Origin: Flavipsychrobacter stenotrophus | GTDB taxonomy: Bacteria > Bacteroidota > Bacteroidia > Chitinophagales > Chitinophagaceae | Assembly: GCA_947372365.1 (NCBI GenBank) | Contig: CANBTK010000191.1 | Coordinates: 1 to 5,398 of the forward strand | Length of the DNA stretch: 5,398 bases | Reading direction: 5' to 3' | Shown: in pieces, positions 1 through 5,398 of the stretch | Position numbering within the stretch: the stretch's first letter is position 1 | Layout: each line of letters starts with the position of its first letter | The notes under the pieces: generated by a model | Seen by the model: the letters and a program-made list of their open reading frames with translations, nothing else | Told to the model about the DNA's origin: nothing | Database searches by the model: none | Position numbers and translations under genes: made by a program

Positions 1-299
1 GATATATCGCAGAAATAGAAGCTGCCGCCTGCATCCATCGCCACTGAAAATGGCGTGTTCAGAGCAGCTGCAGTAGCGGGGCCGCCGTCGCCACTAAAAC
101 CCGCCGAACCAGTACCAGCAATAGTTGTGACGATACCCGAGGTATTTATTTTTCGTATCCAGTAGTTGCTGGCATCAGAGAAATAGATGTTGCCTGCTGC
201 ATCAGTTACAAGCCCATGAGGTATATTCATGTCGGCCGCAGTTGCTGGCCCGCCATCGCCACTAAAACCAGCAGTGTCAGTGCCTGCAATTGTGGAAAT
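1..299 (-). repeat. Tandem NHL repeat units, 168-bp period
   Basis: Within the first gene, one full unit (about 132-299) and most of a second (1-131) repeat every 168 bases, or 56 codons. The best-conserved block reads TCGCCACTAAAACC on the plus strand at 256-269 and again at 88-101. It encodes the GFSGDG part of each blade. Outside this block the two units differ at many codon positions, so they are diverged protein repeats rather than a recent DNA duplication. Further units probably lie beyond the left edge. Confidence 0.85.
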
Positions 300-374
300 G
301 GTTTGTGCTTGCGAGGGTTTGCCCAGTGCAAGTAACCCTAAAAAAAACAATGCGGAGGTAAGGCTCTTTTTCAT
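1..374 (-). CDS. NHL-repeat beta-propeller protein, exported, N-terminal part only
   Basis: The frame reads from an ATG at 374 down to the window edge for 124 complete codons without a stop; the C-terminus lies outside. The start MKKSLTSALFFLGLLALG followed by KPSQAQT is a classic signal peptide (lysines, hydrophobic core, likely cleavage after Ala23 or Gln24), so the product is exported. The mature part consists of NHL-type repeats. Each opens with a T-I-A-G-T stretch, then GFSGDGGPAT at residues 36-45 and again at 92-101, then a hydrophobic strand with D-x-x-G-x-x-Y-F (58-65 and 114-121). The first unit continues with W-I-R-K-I (72-76). The repeat period is exactly 56 residues. NHL units are blades of beta-propellers, and in Bacteroidota such proteins are commonly secreted or surface-exposed with a C-terminal sorting or adhesion domain, which cannot be seen here. 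The family is clear, but the ligand or function is unknown. The start is fixed by the signal peptide; no Shine-Dalgarno site is evident. Confidence 0.9.
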   Translation of the reverse strand, partial: MKKSLTSALFFLGLLALGKPSQAQTISTIAGTDTAGFSGDGGPATAADMNIPHGLVTDAAGNIYFSDASNYWIRKINTSGIVTTIAGTGSAGFSGDGGPATAAALNTPFSVAMDAGGSFYFCDI

Positions 375-700
375 GTTATTAGCTCTTTTGTGGTAATGTA
401 AATTGCCCGTTATAAATTAACTGTTTGGCGGTGCCACCCAACTATATTTGTTGCAAGTTAATTAAGATATAACCCGAATTTAATGCAATCCCTCGAAATG
501 CACGTTTTAGGGTGTGAAATTGGCTTTTCGTCCGACGAAGCAAAAAAATAACTGCCCGAAATGGTGTGTATTTAGCGCCTAATGCTCCGCTGTATTTCGA
601 AAAGCAAGATATTGATTTTTGGGCTAATTGTTATTGGCCCGTTGCGGCGGGAAGTAAAATGGAGGCCTACTTGCCCTCAATTTGCAGTAGGGTGGGTTAC
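375..700. other. Intergenic stretch without a convincing gene
   Basis: Between the start of the NHL gene and the terminator of the next genes I see no credible coding sequence. It should contain the promoter of the NHL gene, reading leftward. The closest Bacteroidota -7-like matches on that strand are imperfect: CAAGTTAA on the plus strand at 454-461 matches six of eight positions, and the A-tract near 541-550 has no matching -33 element. I therefore do not call a promoter. The only structured element is the short inverted repeat at 527-539. A rightward open frame from 566 runs through the terminator hairpin and is not accepted as a gene. Confidence 0.6.
527..539. repeat. Short inverted repeat, possible operator
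   Basis: TTCGTC at 527-532 and GACGAA at 534-539 form perfect 6-base arms around a single central base. The one-base centre makes it a poor RNA hairpin, so a protein-binding dyad is the more natural reading. It lies about 150 bases upstream of the NHL gene start. Arms this short can arise by chance; no regulator is implied by the neighbours. Confidence 0.25.
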
Positions 701-730
701 AAAAAGGCACTGGCTCATACAGCCAGTGCC
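701..730 (-). terminator. Rho-independent terminator after the DUF4177-like gene
   Basis: GGCACTGGCT at 706-715 and AGCCAGTGCC at 721-730 form a perfect 10-base-pair, GC-rich stem with a five-base loop (716-720). Plus-strand bases 701-705 are AAAAA, so in minus-strand RNA the stem is followed directly by UUUUU. It begins 24 bases after the stop codon of the gene ending at 755. There is no T-tract on the plus-strand side, so it works in one direction only. It is the only clear intrinsic terminator in the window and may end a transcript carrying up to three minus-strand genes. Confidence 0.92.
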
Positions 731-754
731 CCAATAAATGGTTATATAAATGCA

Positions 755-1177
755 TTATTTTAGTTTCTTAAACAGGTAGCGGGTAATGAAAAGGCCACCA
801 TTGCTGTTGCCGTTTGAGCTCTGCTGGTTGCTGCCGGTTGTAACTTGTACCAGTTCCCAGCCCTGGGCGCTATATTCGTTCAGGCGGTCAACGATCGCCC
901 GGTCGTTATTGGCAATGTTCTCAAAGTTAATGCCCACCAGGCTGTAGAAGTTTTTCAGGTCTTTTTCCAGCATTTGCCCAGCATCGTCGGTGGTTAAAAT
1001 TCTTGAGCGGCCCATCCCGCCTGGTATTACAGATTCTACTGCGGTTATTTGTTTGTAAATGTAAACAGGCGCACTGTTAGTAGTGTTGTTTTCAGGTGCA
1101 GGTTTAAATGCTACCAGGCCCAGGCTGAAGATGGCTGCCGATGCTGCGATTGCAGCTGTTGTAATTTGCTTTCTCAT
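755..1177 (-). CDS. Small exported or membrane-anchored protein with a DUF4177-like C-terminus
   Basis: A 140-residue protein of unknown function. Residues 1-24 (MRKQITTAAIAASAAIFSLG, then LVAF) form a hydrophobic segment after a basic start. This could be a cleaved signal peptide or an uncleaved anchor; there is no lipobox cysteine. Residues 38-45 (VYIYKQIT) form a predicted strand. After a variable middle comes IVDRLNEYSAQGWELVQV (95-112), the pattern found in small DUF4177-type domains (L-N-x-x-x-x-x-G-W-E-L-V). An Asn/Ser/Gly-rich loop (115-128) and a final strand, FITRYLFKKL, complete the protein. The order of strand, helix, GWEL strand, loop and C-terminal strand supports the fold assignment, but it rests on motif recall. 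The gene lies 119 bases after the DUF4476-like gene on the same strand and is followed by a strong terminator. Its role is unknown; as an exported protein it probably acts in the periplasm or at the envelope. Confidence 0.8.
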   Translation of the reverse strand: MRKQITTAAIAASAAIFSLGLVAFKPAPENNTTNSAPVYIYKQITAVESVIPGGMGRSRILTTDDAGQMLEKDLKNFYSLVGINFENIANNDRAIVDRLNEYSAQGWELVQVTTGSNQQSSNGNSNGGLFITRYLFKKLK

Positions 1178-1193
1178 AAAAAGTTTTGCTGTT

Positions 1194-1206
1194 TGTATGT
1201 ATGTAT
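1194..1206. repeat. Short tetranucleotide repeat upstream of the DUF4177-like gene
   Basis: The plus strand reads TGTATGTATGTAT, just over three copies of a four-base unit. On the minus strand it sits 17-29 bases before the ATG at 1177, in the leader or promoter-spacer zone. Copy number is low. The rest of the 119-base gap (1178-1296) shows no terminator and no good Bacteroidota promoter match. It contains one small perfect palindrome, CAGCTAGCTG, at 1248-1257. Confidence 0.5.
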
Positions 1207-1296
1207 TTTGAGTTGTAATGCTGAATTTTTCACAGAGCGGCCCTGCCCAGCTAGCTGTTAGGTTTGCGGTAGCCTGCCTTGTTGTGTGCGATGGGG

Positions 1297-2166
1297 TTAT
1301 TTGTTGCTTTTCAGGAATTTGTCCATTTCCTCACGGTAGCTTTTCATGGTGAGTTTGGCCTTTATTTTGCCATAGTTTTCCTTGTCAGTTGCATCAGGGT
1401 ATGCCCATTTTGCAAAATCTACTTTACTGTTTTCGAAATTGAACCAGCTAATAACGGTAATTATTTGTGCCGTTGACAGCTTCTCGTTCTTTAAAGCCAG
1501 CTTAGCAGCCGCAAGTTTGTCGGTGTCGGTTGTTTTAGCCGTTACTTTTTTTCTGGCTTTCTCCAGTTTGGGGTCCTTAAGCGGGTTTACAGCCTTGGCT
1601 GTTTTTGCCGGTTTATTTTCTTTTGCGTTTTTACCTTTTTCAATAGCATCCAGCTCATCTGCTGCCGATACAGGGGATGCCAAAGGCATGCCGTCAGGTA
1701 GTGCGTTGTTAGTTGTGGTATTTTCAGGCTGTGCCGGGGTTGTATTGTTATTACCCTGGTTATTATCGGTCCGGGTATCGTAGTTATTCAGGTTGCGGTT
1801 ATTAAAGCTTTCGGACTGGGCTGCATTATAGTCTATGTCTTGTTCCGAAACATTCGCTGTTCCCGTATTGGGGTCATAAATGAACAAGGTGGCCTGCCCA
1901 CGGTAAGTTTTGATTTTGCCTTCGTAAATCACTTCATCTATCTGCGTGCCGCGCCTGGTAGTATTGAGTGCAAATATTTTAAGGTAGTGCCTTCCCTGTG
2001 GCAGGTCGGCAACAGTTACTGTTTCGCCACGTTTGTTGAAATAGCGGCCATCAACAGCCACTTTAATAGGTGTTTTGTCGGAGAGGCTAACTTTTAACAC
2101 TGTTTGGCCAAACGACGGTGCTGTACCCAAAAGGGTTGACAATAATAGAACGAATGCCTGTTTCAT
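1297..2166 (-). CDS. Exported protein with a DUF4476-like C-terminal domain
   Basis: A 289-residue protein. Residues 1-20 (MKQAFVLLLSTLLGTAPSFG) are a signal peptide, with likely cleavage before Gln21. Residues about 22-108 are strand-rich (VLKVSLSD, IKVAVDGRYF, DLPQGRHYLKIFAL, EVIYEGKIK, GQATLFIYD), resembling the small beta-sandwich (PEGA-like) modules that precede DUF4476 in Bacteroidota proteins. Residues about 110-155 form a low-complexity Asn/Thr/Gln linker; about 176-200 are rich in Lys, Ala and Pro. The C-terminal segment, about 200-289, fits DUF4476: paired helices rich in Lys and Ala, then L-S-T-A-Q-I-I, the S-W-F-N-F-E-N-S-K-V-D-F-A-K-W-A-Y core (240-256), and a final amphipathic helix. 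The function of DUF4476 is unknown. The start is supported by the signal peptide. It lies 86 bases after the methyltransferase stop and 119 bases before the next gene on the same strand. No enzyme motif is visible; a structural or binding role at the envelope is an inference. Confidence 0.85.
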   Translation of the reverse strand: MKQAFVLLLSTLLGTAPSFGQTVLKVSLSDKTPIKVAVDGRYFNKRGETVTVADLPQGRHYLKIFALNTTRRGTQIDEVIYEGKIKTYRGQATLFIYDPNTGTANVSEQDIDYNAAQSESFNNRNLNNYDTRTDNNQGNNNTTPAQPENTTTNNALPDGMPLASPVSAADELDAIEKGKNAKENKPAKTAKAVNPLKDPKLEKARKKVTAKTTDTDKLAAAKLALKNEKLSTAQIITVISWFNFENSKVDFAKWAYPDATDKENYGKIKAKLTMKSYREEMDKFLKSNK

Positions 2167-2252
2167 AATAATTCAGATGTTTAATTGCTGGTGCGGTTAC
2201 TAAATCCCTTCCCAATTGTCGTGCCATTTTTCAGGAAAATAATTTTAATATG

Positions 2253-2993
2253 TTATTGCGGTAGTAAAAGCGCACATAAAATGCCTGCTGAAACGCCCGC
2301 ATTAAGCGACTCTGCGCCCCCGCGCCGTGGTATCATCACCTTCCTGGTAGCGTGCTGCAATACCGCTGGCGATATGCCTTTCGATTCATTGCCAATAACC
2401 AGTACGCCTGCAGTCGCTTTTTCAATCGTGTAAACATTAGAGCCATCTAAAGTAGCGGCAAAAACGGGTAATTTATTTTTTGTTAAAAAGCCATCAAGCC
2501 CACCTTCATAAATATTAACCCTTAGTTGGCCACCCATGGCCGACTGCACAACCTTGGGGTTGTAAGCATCGGCACACCCTTCGGAGCAAATGATATGGTT
2601 GATGCCAAACCAATCGGCTATACGTATAATAGTGCCCATATTGCCTGGGTCCTGTATATTATCCAGCGCAATACACCACTCGTTTATTTCGGGCACCGGC
2701 GCAGGTTCCTGCAGGTGGGCTATAAGCATTGCCTGGTTGGGCGATGGCAGCAGGGAAAGCATGTTAAGCTCGTCATCAGTTACCGCATGGGTTTGCGCTT
2801 CGGGGTGCCGGGCTATGGCGGCTTTATTCGCCGCAAGCCAGGCCTCCGTGCCCAGTATATATTGCAGCTGCCAGCTGCTCTGCAGCCACTCTTCGGCAAT
2901 TTTAGCACCCTCGGCAATAAATACTTTGTTATCCTTGCGGTGTTTTTGGTGCGTTAACGACCGAATGTACTTATTTTGTGCTTTAGATAACAT
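2253..2993 (-). CDS. SpoU/TrmH-family RNA 2'-O-ribose methyltransferase
   Basis: A 246-residue protein that should transfer a methyl group from S-adenosylmethionine to a ribose 2'-OH in rRNA or tRNA in the cytoplasm. The N-terminal part (about 1-95) has the substrate-binding domain of RlmB/TsnR-like members, including KYIRSLTHQKHRKDNKVFIA at 8-27 followed by EG. The catalytic SPOUT domain carries the three SpoU motifs: DNIQDPGNMGTIIRIADWFG at 111-130 with the conserved Asn118 and Arg124; VLVIGNESKGIS at 197-208; and IPRRGGAESLNAGVSAGI at 221-238 with the S-L-N core, Asn231. The NPKVVQSAMGG segment (145-155) matches the family's S-P-K-V-x-R-x-S-x-G region. Together these residues make up the trefoil-knot cofactor site. 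Length is normal and the gene appears intact. The start fits the family's N-terminus and lies just downstream of a promoter-like element. It is divergent from the tamL-like gene. The exact RNA target (for example rlmB-type 23S rRNA) cannot be decided, so no symbol is given. Confidence 0.95.
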   Translation of the reverse strand: MLSKAQNKYIRSLTHQKHRKDNKVFIAEGAKIAEEWLQSSWQLQYILGTEAWLAANKAAIARHPEAQTHAVTDDELNMLSLLPSPNQAMLIAHLQEPAPVPEINEWCIALDNIQDPGNMGTIIRIADWFGINHIICSEGCADAYNPKVVQSAMGGQLRVNIYEGGLDGFLTKNKLPVFAATLDGSNVYTIEKATAGVLVIGNESKGISPAVLQHATRKVMIPRRGGAESLNAGVSAGILCALLLPQ

Positions 2994-3000
2994 GATAGTG

Positions 3001-3033
3001 CAAAACTATTGTTTTAATGCTGTAAAAGCCAAT
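3001..3033 (-). promoter_or_regulatory. Bacteroidota-type promoter for the RNA methyltransferase
   Basis: Read on the minus strand, TAGTTTTG (plus-strand CAAAACTA, 3001-3008) is an exact match to the Bacteroidota -7 element TAnnTTTG. ATTG (plus-strand CAAT, 3030-3033) matches three of four bases of the -33 element TTTG, with a 21-base spacer, inside the usual range. Transcription would begin only a few bases before the ATG at 2993, giving a very short leader. The rest of the 120-base divergent region shows no equally good element facing the tamL-like gene. The match could be chance, because the region is AT-rich around it. Confidence 0.5.
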
Positions 3034-3113
3034 AAGGGTAAATCAGGTACCGGGCTTTATGGCTTGTGGCACAGTTTATGCTATAGCTGCGACGGGAAAG
3101 CCAGGTTTTTGGT

Positions 3114-5398
3114 ATGAAAAAAGGAAGGGCCATATATAACCATGTAGTTGTAGCCATACTGTTTGCAGCAGCTATGGCTGTTAGTGGCTGTAGCAGTACC
3201 CGGCACCTGGGCGGCGGGCAATACCTGGTAAGGAAAAACTCGGTAAAATTCCGCACGAGCAACATTATTAATAATAAAGGCGAAGTAAAAGATAACCTGG
3301 CCCGTATAGTGATGCAACGGCCCAATACCTACCGTATACTGGGTAAGTTCCCGCTGAAGTTGTGGATATACAATGCCAGGTACAATAAAGTACATGCCTT
3401 GCCCGATAGCCTGCTTCCTAAAAATGTGGAAAGGCCAGTAGTGTTGGATACCTCATTAATTCCCAAAACAATCTTTAATATGCGTAGCTTCCTGTTTAAC
3501 CAGGGCTACTTTTATGCTAAGGTTACCGATACTATTACCTACAGGCACAAAAAAGCGTTTGTTGCGTACAATGTAAATGCCGGTAGCAACTACCTGATAA
3601 ATAGGGTGTACAACGATGTGGACGATAGTGGCATAGCCATGCTGGTGCAGCAGGAGGTGGACGCTTCTGCACTCAGGAAGAACAAGGTTTTTACTTACGG
3701 CCTGCTGGATGAGGAAAGGGGCCGGCTGGTAGCACTGGTGCGCAATAACGGCTACTACAAATTTTCGCAGGAAAATATCCGTTTTGAGATTGATACGATG
3801 GACAAAACCTTTCTGAGGGATATTGAAAACCCGCTGGAAAGTGCCATTAATTTTATTTCGTCATCTAAAACCAACAGGCGGCCTACGCTGGATGTAAAGG
3901 TATTTATAAGGACGCGTGAGGACTCCACTGGCATACCTTACCATATTGGTGCCGTAAATGTGTACCCTGACTACGAAGGGGGCACAGGTTTGGCATCAAA
4001 CGCTAATTTGCAGGAAAATATTGATAGTATCCTATTTAAGTACCGTGAGGCGTTTGTACATGCTAACGTTCTGGCTGAGCGCATATACTTACGCCCAGGC
4101 AGGCTGTACTCGCAAGATGGGCAGGACAAGACGATTGCCAAGCTGAATGAATTGGGTATTTTTCAGTACATAAGGATTCAGATACTTGAAAATAGCCACG
4201 ATAGCGTGCTGAATTTCAATATCTTCCTGAGCAGAACAAAAAAGCTGGATTTTGGAGCGCATTTTGAACTGTCGAATGGTTCCACCTATTCTATAGGCAA
4301 CTCTTTTGGGGCCAGCTTCAGGAATAAGAATTTTGCCAAAGGTGCCAACCTGTTAGATATATCGCTGAATGCGGGAATAGAGCTGGGTGACTCAACAGGG
4401 AAGCAATCGCTTAAAAATATTACGCTGCTAACGCAGTATTATGGCCTAAATACCAGCCTCGATTTCCCTAAGTTTATAGCCCCGCTGCCTAAAAGGCTGT
4501 TTGATAATTCTAACCTGCCACATACCATTGTGTCGCTGGGTACTAATGTCATTAACAGGGTGCAATATTTTACGCTCACCAATACCAGTGCCAGCTATAA
4601 GTACAACTGGCGCGAATCGCAAAAGACAATATGGGAGTTTGCGCCTACCTTTATTAACATCATAAGGCTGCAGAATATTACTGGGCGTTTTCAGGATAAG
4701 CTCAACGGCAGCCAGTTCCTGCGGAATAGCTACAAGGAGATTTTTATAGAAGGGGAGAGCCTTGCCTATACTTATACCAACATAGAAAAAAAGAAGGGCA
4801 AGAACTACTTCAGGCTTAAAGCAGGTATTGAAGAGGCCGGTGCGTTACTATCAGCCATCAACCAACTGAGCCCCGGCATCATTGATATCAGCAAAAACCC
4901 CTATGGCCAGTACTCGAAGCTCGATTTTGACTTTCAACGGTTCGTAACGTTGCCACGCTCCGTATTTGCACTGCGGTTTTACGGTGGGGTAGGGCTTCCT
5001 AATGGCCATGCTACGGCTTTGCCCTATGTAAAGCAGTATTACGTTGGCGGCCCATACAGCCTGCGTGGCTGGCGCATGCGTAACCTGGGGCCAGGCAGCT
5101 TTTATGATTCCACCAATGGCGGCAAGCTTAACACTATTGACCGCACCGGCGATATAAAACTGGAATTTAATGGTGAATACAGGTTCCCTATCTTGCCACT
5201 GTTTGCAGGGCTTATAAAAATGAATGGCGCACTGTTTGCCGATGCAGGCAATATATGGCTGGCCCGCAAGGACGACAGCACCAAGGGCGGCGAATTTGCC
5301 TTCAGTAAGCTGGGGCAAGATGTGGCGATGGACTTAGGCGCCGGCACCCGTTTTGAGATTGCTTCTTTCCTTACCTTCAGAGTAGATGTGGCTATGCC
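3114..5398 (+). CDS. tamL: TamL: lipidated BamA/TamA-family outer-membrane assembly protein, 3' end missing
   Basis: The frame from ATG 3114 stays open for 761 codons to the window edge. Residues 1-26 form a lipoprotein signal: a basic start, a hydrophobic core (VVVAILFAAAMA) and the lipobox V-S-G-C with Cys26. This lipobox supports the chosen start and distinguishes TamL of Bacteroidota from proteobacterial TamA. Residues about 37-375 hold POTRA-like modules. The early M-Q-R-P-N motif and L-W-I-Y-N are typical of this group, and the last POTRA shows LRPGRLYSQDGQDKTIAKLN (326-345) followed by ELGIFQYIRIQI. The beta-barrel starts near residue 377. VGGPYSLRGW at 644-653 contains the L-R-G-W form of the Omp85 loop-6 (V/I)RG(F/Y) motif with Arg651, and LFADAGNIW (707-715) is a typical late strand. 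The final visible residues (LGAGTRFEIASFLTFRVDVAM) resemble the last strands, so probably only a few tens of residues are missing. Omp85 proteins of this class help insert proteins into the outer membrane or maintain the envelope; in this phylum a tamB-like gene often follows, and it would be off the window here. Confidence 0.93.
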   Translation, partial: MKKGRAIYNHVVVAILFAAAMAVSGCSSTRHLGGGQYLVRKNSVKFRTSNIINNKGEVKDNLARIVMQRPNTYRILGKFPLKLWIYNARYNKVHALPDSLLPKNVERPVVLDTSLIPKTIFNMRSFLFNQGYFYAKVTDTITYRHKKAFVAYNVNAGSNYLINRVYNDVDDSGIAMLVQQEVDASALRKNKVFTYGLLDEERGRLVALVRNNGYYKFSQENIRFEIDTMDKTFLRDIENPLESAINFISSSKTNRRPTLDVKVFIRTREDSTGIPYHIGAVNVYPDYEGGTGLASNANLQENIDSILFKYREAFVHANVLAERIYLRPGRLYSQDGQDKTIAKLNELGIFQYIRIQILENSHDSVLNFNIFLSRTKKLDFGAHFELSNGSTYSIGNSFGASFRNKNFAKGANLLDISLNAGIELGDSTGKQSLKNITLLTQYYGLNTSLDFPKFIAPLPKRLFDNSNLPHTIVSLGTNVINRVQYFTLTNTSASYKYNWRESQKTIWEFAPTFINIIRLQNITGRFQDKLNGSQFLRNSYKEIFIEGESLAYTYTNIEKKKGKNYFRLKAGIEEAGALLSAINQLSPGIIDISKNPYGQYSKLDFDFQRFVTLPRSVFALRFYGGVGLPNGHATALPYVKQYYVGGPYSLRGWRMRNLGPGSFYDSTNGGKLNTIDRTGDIKLEFNGEYRFPILPLFAGLIKMNGALFADAGNIWLARKDDSTKGGEFAFSKLGQDVAMDLGAGTRFEIASFLTFRVDVAM

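Noticed and set aside
35..50. A third copy-like match to the NHL core DNA (CCATCGCCACT at 35-45, as at 253-263)
   Set aside because: It falls in a different reading frame (encoding F-S-V-A-M-D) and off the 168-base period, so it is probably coincidence.
424..450. Rightward promoter-like pair TTTG (424-427) and TATATTTG (443-450)
   Set aside because: The -7 match is exact, but the spacer is only 15 bases, shorter than usual, and no credible rightward gene follows until 3114.
566..763. Rightward 65-codon open frame in the gap between the NHL gene and the DUF4177-like gene
   Set aside because: It runs straight through the perfect terminator hairpin at 706-730 and into the 3' end of the opposite gene, and its composition resembles no protein family I know.
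2236..2246. AT-only palindrome AAAATAATTTT after the methyltransferase stop, considered as a terminator
   Set aside because: The stem is five A-T pairs with a one-base centre and no GC content, too weak for an intrinsic terminator.
3105..3113. GGTTTTTGG just before the tamL-like start, considered as a promoter -7 element
   Set aside because: It lacks the TA pair of TAnnTTTG and directly abuts the ATG; no matching -33 element was found.
2526..3117. Rightward open frames across the methyltransferase gene
   Set aside because: They are antisense shadows of a gene with all three SpoU motifs; their translations show no recognisable domain.
3014..3395. Leftward open frames at the start of the tamL-like gene
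   Set aside because: They overlap a plus-strand gene with a lipobox and POTRA-like sequence and look like antisense shadows; the same applies to the leftward frames at 4851-5347.

Overview
The window looks like chromosomal DNA of a Bacteroidota bacterium, probably from the Sphingobacteriia/Chitinophagia side, although the rank below phylum is a guess. Three things point there: a lipidated Omp85 protein of the TamL type, a secreted protein ending in a DUF4476-like domain, and an exact match to the Bacteroidota -7 promoter element (TAnnTTTG) next to genes that lack clear Shine-Dalgarno sequences. There is no RNA gene, insertion sequence, phage gene or CRISPR array.

Layout from left to right. 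Positions 1-374 (minus) hold the N-terminal part of an exported NHL-repeat beta-propeller protein, cut by the window edge. Positions 375-754 hold no convincing gene, only a short inverted repeat and a strong intrinsic terminator (701-730) for the genes to its right. Three minus-strand genes follow: a small exported or membrane-anchored protein with a DUF4177-like ending (755-1177), an exported protein with a DUF4476-like C-terminus (1297-2166), and a SpoU/TrmH-family RNA 2'-O-methyltransferase (2253-2993). A 120-base divergent intergenic region separates the methyltransferase from a plus-strand gene that runs off the right edge (3114-5398). That gene encodes a lipoprotein-type BamA/TamA homologue (TamL), with POTRA-like domains followed by an outer-membrane beta-barrel.

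Functionally this is mostly envelope biology. TamL is an outer-membrane protein-insertion or envelope-homeostasis factor, and in this phylum its usual partner TamB would be expected just beyond the right edge. The methyltransferase modifies RNA and is probably a positional neighbour of tamL rather than a functional partner. The two small exported proteins are of unknown function. The methyltransferase and the two small genes share a strand and are followed by a single visible terminator, so they could form one transcript, but the 86- and 119-base gaps leave room for internal promoters.

I see no strong evidence for a new multi-gene system. The points most worth a second look are the two uncharacterised exported proteins, the nearly leaderless promoter geometry in front of the methyltransferase, and the tamL neighbourhood.
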